Shown: piece after piece, positions 60,600 to 64,000 of the stretch
Layout of the letters: each line of letters starts with the position of its first letter
How positions within the stretch are numbered: the stretch's first letter is position 1
Assembly (NCBI GenBank): GCA_029959085.1
Contig: JARWIR010000062.1
Location: 3,286,001 to 3,350,000 of the forward strand
Direction: 5' to 3'
Origin: Nemophila menziesii
Lineage: Eukaryota; Streptophyta; Magnoliopsida; Boraginales; Hydrophyllaceae
Length of the DNA stretch: 64,000 nt
The notes under the pieces: model-generated
Databases searched by the model: none
What the model saw: only the letters and a program-made list of their open reading frames with translations
What the model was told of the DNA's origin: nothing
Translations under genes and position numbers: made by a program

Positions 60600-61454
60600 T
60601 AAAATAACAATGGAAATGTTAACAAACAAGAAACAAAAAGTAAGGAAGCTAGAAAACAAGAACACAAAAAGACTTACACTGTAACCACGATGTTGTAGAA
60701 TTGATGTATGTTTTTTATGCAACTACAACTCATTTGTTAATTACTAGCTAGAATTTAAGTACAAACTGCATAAACAAGACTGCATATATTAATCTAACCA
60801 TATATCAGCAGAAATACTTGTTCAAATGCAAAAATTGCAAATCAAATTTGTAATGAATTACACATAAAATGTCCTTGTGATCAATAAACACCGGCAAACA
60901 AGAGGAAATACGATTCACGATGATTAAATAAGAAATAAAGAATGCAAAGAAAGGCTTATAACATGAATTCATAACAAGTGATATGTATTTCTGGTAAAGA
61001 TATGAAAGAAAAACAAAAAACATAAATAAGCAAAAAAGAAGTGAATTGAATTGCAACATTACAAGCGAGTGTTAAGCTTGTTTATACATAATGAATCACA
61101 AAAACAATATTAAAAAATTCCAAAAAAAAATCTAGAATATAAAACAGTGATTCAAAAAATTCATGATTTTCTTTAAATACCTCATTTTTTAGTTTCGATT
61201 ACTTAAAGAAATTTGATAACTAGATTAGGTTTACAATTTGGTTTCAAAGTCTATGCAAAAAACAAGTTTAATTGATGAATATTTATGAGTGTGTGGTTTA
61301 AATGAAGTAGGTATTTTTTGAAAGGATTCTAGTTAAAGATCAAAATGTTCAAAAAGTTAGTTTTGTTAAAATTTAGTTAGTTAAATTATGTCGTAAAACA
61401 AGAAGAAAAAGTATGAAGATAATGGAGGAGTTTTATTCATCTTATGTAACCAAA
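60600..61454. other. AT-rich spacer, no gene recognised
   Basis: A minus-strand frame at 60805-61059 is hydrophobic and resembles nothing. No element ends or repeats stand out. Confidence 0.4.
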
Positions 61455-61684
61455 GTGTAGTAGGAACAATGATCAACTATAGTGGCCAGGACCCTGTCTC
61501 TCAACTAGGAGGTACAGGGTTCGAATCCCCTCAGTCGTGTTATTTCTTGAGCCCTTAAAGGGGGTAAGCAAGGGGTGCATGGTTCGAGTCTCCTCCCTGA
61601 ACATGGGTAACCTAGTTCTGATTAAGTGGGAGTATGCATGAGGAGGCGTGTATATTTCCTATAGGATTAGTCGTGGTGCTAGCC
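61455..61684 (+). mobile_element. tRNA-derived SINE, copy 2, also with two B boxes
   Basis: B boxes GGTTCGAATCC at about 61518 and GGTTCGAGTCTCC at 61581, 63 bases apart; a weak A-box-like ATAGTGGCCAGG stands before the first. The tail carries GAACATGGGTAACCTAGTTC, GGAGGCGTGTATATTTCC and GGATTAGTCG, matching the tail of the SINE at 16865-17164. Target duplication and poly(A) are not clear, so the limits are approximate; this copy is older. It lies about 500 bases upstream of the KAB1-like start codon. Confidence 0.75.
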
Positions 61685-62192
61685 TACTAACTACACCATA
61701 TATAGGATTTAATATGAAAGTTACAAAGAATAAACTAGAGAAGTTACAAAGTCTCTCCACTACTTTAGAATAATACACATTAATATAATATTTCATAACA
61801 AATTATTTATTTTAGTATTGAAAAAATATATTTTAGGAAGATAAATTAATGATTAACCTAATTTTTTAGAAAAAATATATATTAATTTCTAAGTTTAATT
61901 AAGAAACTAAAGCTATGATTATATTTATTTAAAAAAGAATTAGTTCTCAGGGTTAATTAAGGAATTATGCACTTATTTTTTTCCATACCAGGACCTTCAT
62001 AAAAAAAGAATATCGATCTCCCTTTAGGAAAAAAAACAAAAAATCCTCTTAAAAAAACGAAGCGTTTCTTTTCTCGGCATACTTAAACTCACTTCTCTTG
62101 TTTACTCAACACTTCTTCCCACCTCAAAAAAGAAAAAAGAAAAAAAAAAGAACAAAAACAAAAACAGAGTGTTTACACAGAGGATAGAGAAG
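61685..62192 (+). promoter_or_regulatory. Upstream region and 5' leader of the KAB1-like gene
   Basis: AT-rich, with a CT-rich leader-like stretch at about 62065-62125 (CACTTCTCTTGTTTACTC) and an A-rich run before the start codon. No convincing TATA box could be chosen. An ATG at 62169, in frame and 24 bases upstream, would add eight residues (MFTQRIEK). Confidence 0.4.
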
Positions 62193-63369
62193 ATGCAGTA
62201 CAGAAACTTGGGCAAATCGGGCCTAAAAGTCTCTCAGCTCTCTTACGGAGCTTGGGTAACCTTCGGAAACCAACTAGATGTGAAAGAAGCTAAATCCATC
62301 CTCCAATGCTGCCGTGATAATGGCGTTAACTTCTTCGATAACGCCGAGGTTTACGCTAATGGCCGTGCTGAAGAGATCATGGGTCAAGCTATTCGTGAGC
62401 TTGGTTGGAAAAGATCAGATGTAGTTATTTCTACAAAGATCTTTTGGGGTGGGCCCGGCCCGAATGATAAAGGATTGTCTAGGAAACATATAATTGAAGG
62501 AACTAAGGCTTGTTTGAAGAGGTTAGAAATGGAATATGTTGATCTTTTGTATTGTCATCGACCTGATGTTAGTACACCGATTGAAGAAACTGTTAGAGCT
62601 ATGAATTTTGTGATTGATAAAGGTTGGGCTTATTATTGGGGTACAAGTGAATGGTCAGCTCAACAGATTACTGAAGCTTGCGAGATTGCTAAGAAATTGA
62701 ATCTAGTGGGCCCTGTTGTCGAACAGCCTGAGTACAATATGATCGCTAGGCACAAGGTAAGTTTATAGAAGAGATCTGATTAGGTTCATTCTTTTATTCA
62801 TGATTTCGTATGATCTGTTACAGGTTGAAGTTGAGTATCTTCCATTGTACAATAACTATGGAATCGGGCTTACCACATGGAGCCCACTTGCATCTGGTGT
62901 TTTAACTGGAAAATACAATTCAGGAACTGTACCTCCAGATAGTCGATTTGCATTGGAAAATTACAAGGTAAAAAACTTACCTCATTTAGTAATTATGTAA
63001 ATAAAATTAAATAACGTTTTGTGTTTTAGAATCTTGCGAGTAGATCATTAGTTGAGGATGTATTAAGGAAAGTGAAAGGATTAACACCAATAGCAGAAGA
63101 ATTAGGTGTTACTTTAGCTCAACTTGCAATTGCATGGTGTGCTTCGAATCCAAATGTTTCATCTGTTATTACTGGTGCCACTAAATTATCTCAGGTAAAT
63201 TTATTAATTTTTATATTTTCATTGATAATTTTTTCATAATTATTATTTATGACAGATTGAAGAAAACATGAAGGCGGTTAATGTGATACCTATGTTGACA
63301 CCTAAAGTGTTGGAGAGTATTGAGGCGGTTATTCAAAACAAACCGAAGAAACCAGATTCATATAGATAG
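62193..63369 (+). CDS. KAB1: Voltage-gated K+ channel beta subunit (aldo-keto reductase family), 328 residues
   Basis: Four exons, all phase 0 with GT-AG introns: 62193-62756, 62824-62967, 63030-63194, 63256-63369. The product starts [20 protein letters not shown] and ends [10 protein letters not shown]; 328 residues is the usual length for plant KAB1. The protein is a cytosolic TIM barrel that binds NADPH and associates with Shaker-type K+ channels such as KAT1, affecting channel supply and activity. The tetrad is D49 and Y54 (FFDNAEVY), K82 (STKIFWGG) and H122 (YCHRPD). Other family blocks are [12 protein letters not shown] (148-159), [14 protein letters not shown] (206-219) and [13 protein letters not shown] (279-291), the last in the cofactor-binding end. 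The start was set at 62193 because the family begins MQY; an in-frame ATG 24 bases upstream is less likely. No defect is seen. Enzyme substrates of plant members are not well known. Confidence 0.95.
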
Positions 63370-64000
63370 ACTATATGATACACATTCATTGTGTGCAAAG
63401 TAGTTGCTCTATAAACACTACAGTTATGTTATGTTATCGTTTTGATTTTCTATTTTGTTAGTTTGCTTGAAATTTGTTAAACTTATGTTTCATTTAGTTG
63501 GTTTTTTGTTGTGTGAATTAAGTGGATATGTGATGATTTGTTTTTATCTTTTATAGTACTATTGGTTTTTACCTTTCTTTTTAAACTTTGCTTCTTTATG
63601 CATTTGTTTTTTATGTCAGTCTTTGCCTTTTAACCTGGCTATGGTGGATAGAGTGTTTCGTAAAATCTCTTCCTATAAAAAATGTACCGATTAAATGATT
63701 TTTTTATGAATTTGAAGAATGAAAATGTTGGCATATTCTAGAAATGATATTGAGAAGATGTTGGTTGAAATTTGAAAACCTTTAGGGTTGTTATAGAGTT
63801 GGGGATTTGAAAAAGCCAAAGAATACCATTAGTCTACATTGATGCTATCTAGTAATCTTAGTTGTGATTATTTAAGGCTCGTGTGAATATCGAAGTTAAA
63901 TTTACTGTATTTTTGTTATGATTATATTGTTGTGCATTTGTTAGTTTTACTGTGTCTGGTTGCGATTTCTAAGGTCTTGTAATTGCATAACTACAGAACC
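63370..64000 (+). other. 3' flank of the KAB1-like gene
   Basis: Probably 3' untranslated region for the first few hundred bases; T-rich, with no clear polyadenylation signal chosen. Nothing else recognised to the window edge. Confidence 0.4.

Overview
This is nuclear DNA from a flowering plant, most likely a eudicot. The evidence is AT-rich sequence, GT-AG introns, plant-type LINE, CACTA, Mutator, SINE and Athila-like elements, and a complete KAB1 potassium-channel beta-subunit gene. I cannot name the species. Only two intact host genes are seen: a three-exon gene for an unrecognised 214-residue protein (12118-12949) and the four-exon aldo-keto reductase gene (62193-63369). A decayed X8-domain gene piece lies at 400-617. 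Almost everything else is transposon sequence, much of it nested.

Layout: 1-4010 holds the X8 remnant, weak exon-like scraps, a roughly 0.84 kb minisatellite of quasi-palindromic monomers, and AT-rich sequence. 4010-10317 is a decayed L1-type LINE on the minus strand. 10330-12949 is the upstream region and the 214-residue gene. 13560-16604 is a truncated CACTA element with a broken TNP2 transposase.

16605-42960 is a tandem array: an LTR end followed by three copies of a unit made of a ~580-bp segment (U), a 1.8-kb palindrome (IR) and a minus-strand LTR. Each unit later took a different insertion. Unit 1 has a SINE, unit 2 a 7.8-kb Athila-like LTR element, and unit 3 a 6.7-kb CACTA element that is itself composite and carries a 40-bp minisatellite.

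42961-53116 is a 5'-truncated Athila-like Ty3/gypsy element on the minus strand. Its pol gene is split by a solo LTR that contains a second solo LTR, both with matching 5-bp target duplications. 53117-60600 holds further LTRs and a MuDR-type transposase pseudogene split by a solo LTR. A second SINE lies at 61455-61684, just upstream of the KAB1-like gene.

The transposon genes seen here all carry stops, frameshifts or lost catalytic residues, so they look dead. The window records insertion order and LTR-LTR recombination rather than a working multi-gene system. Coordinates and by-eye difference counts were read from the sequence without alignment software.
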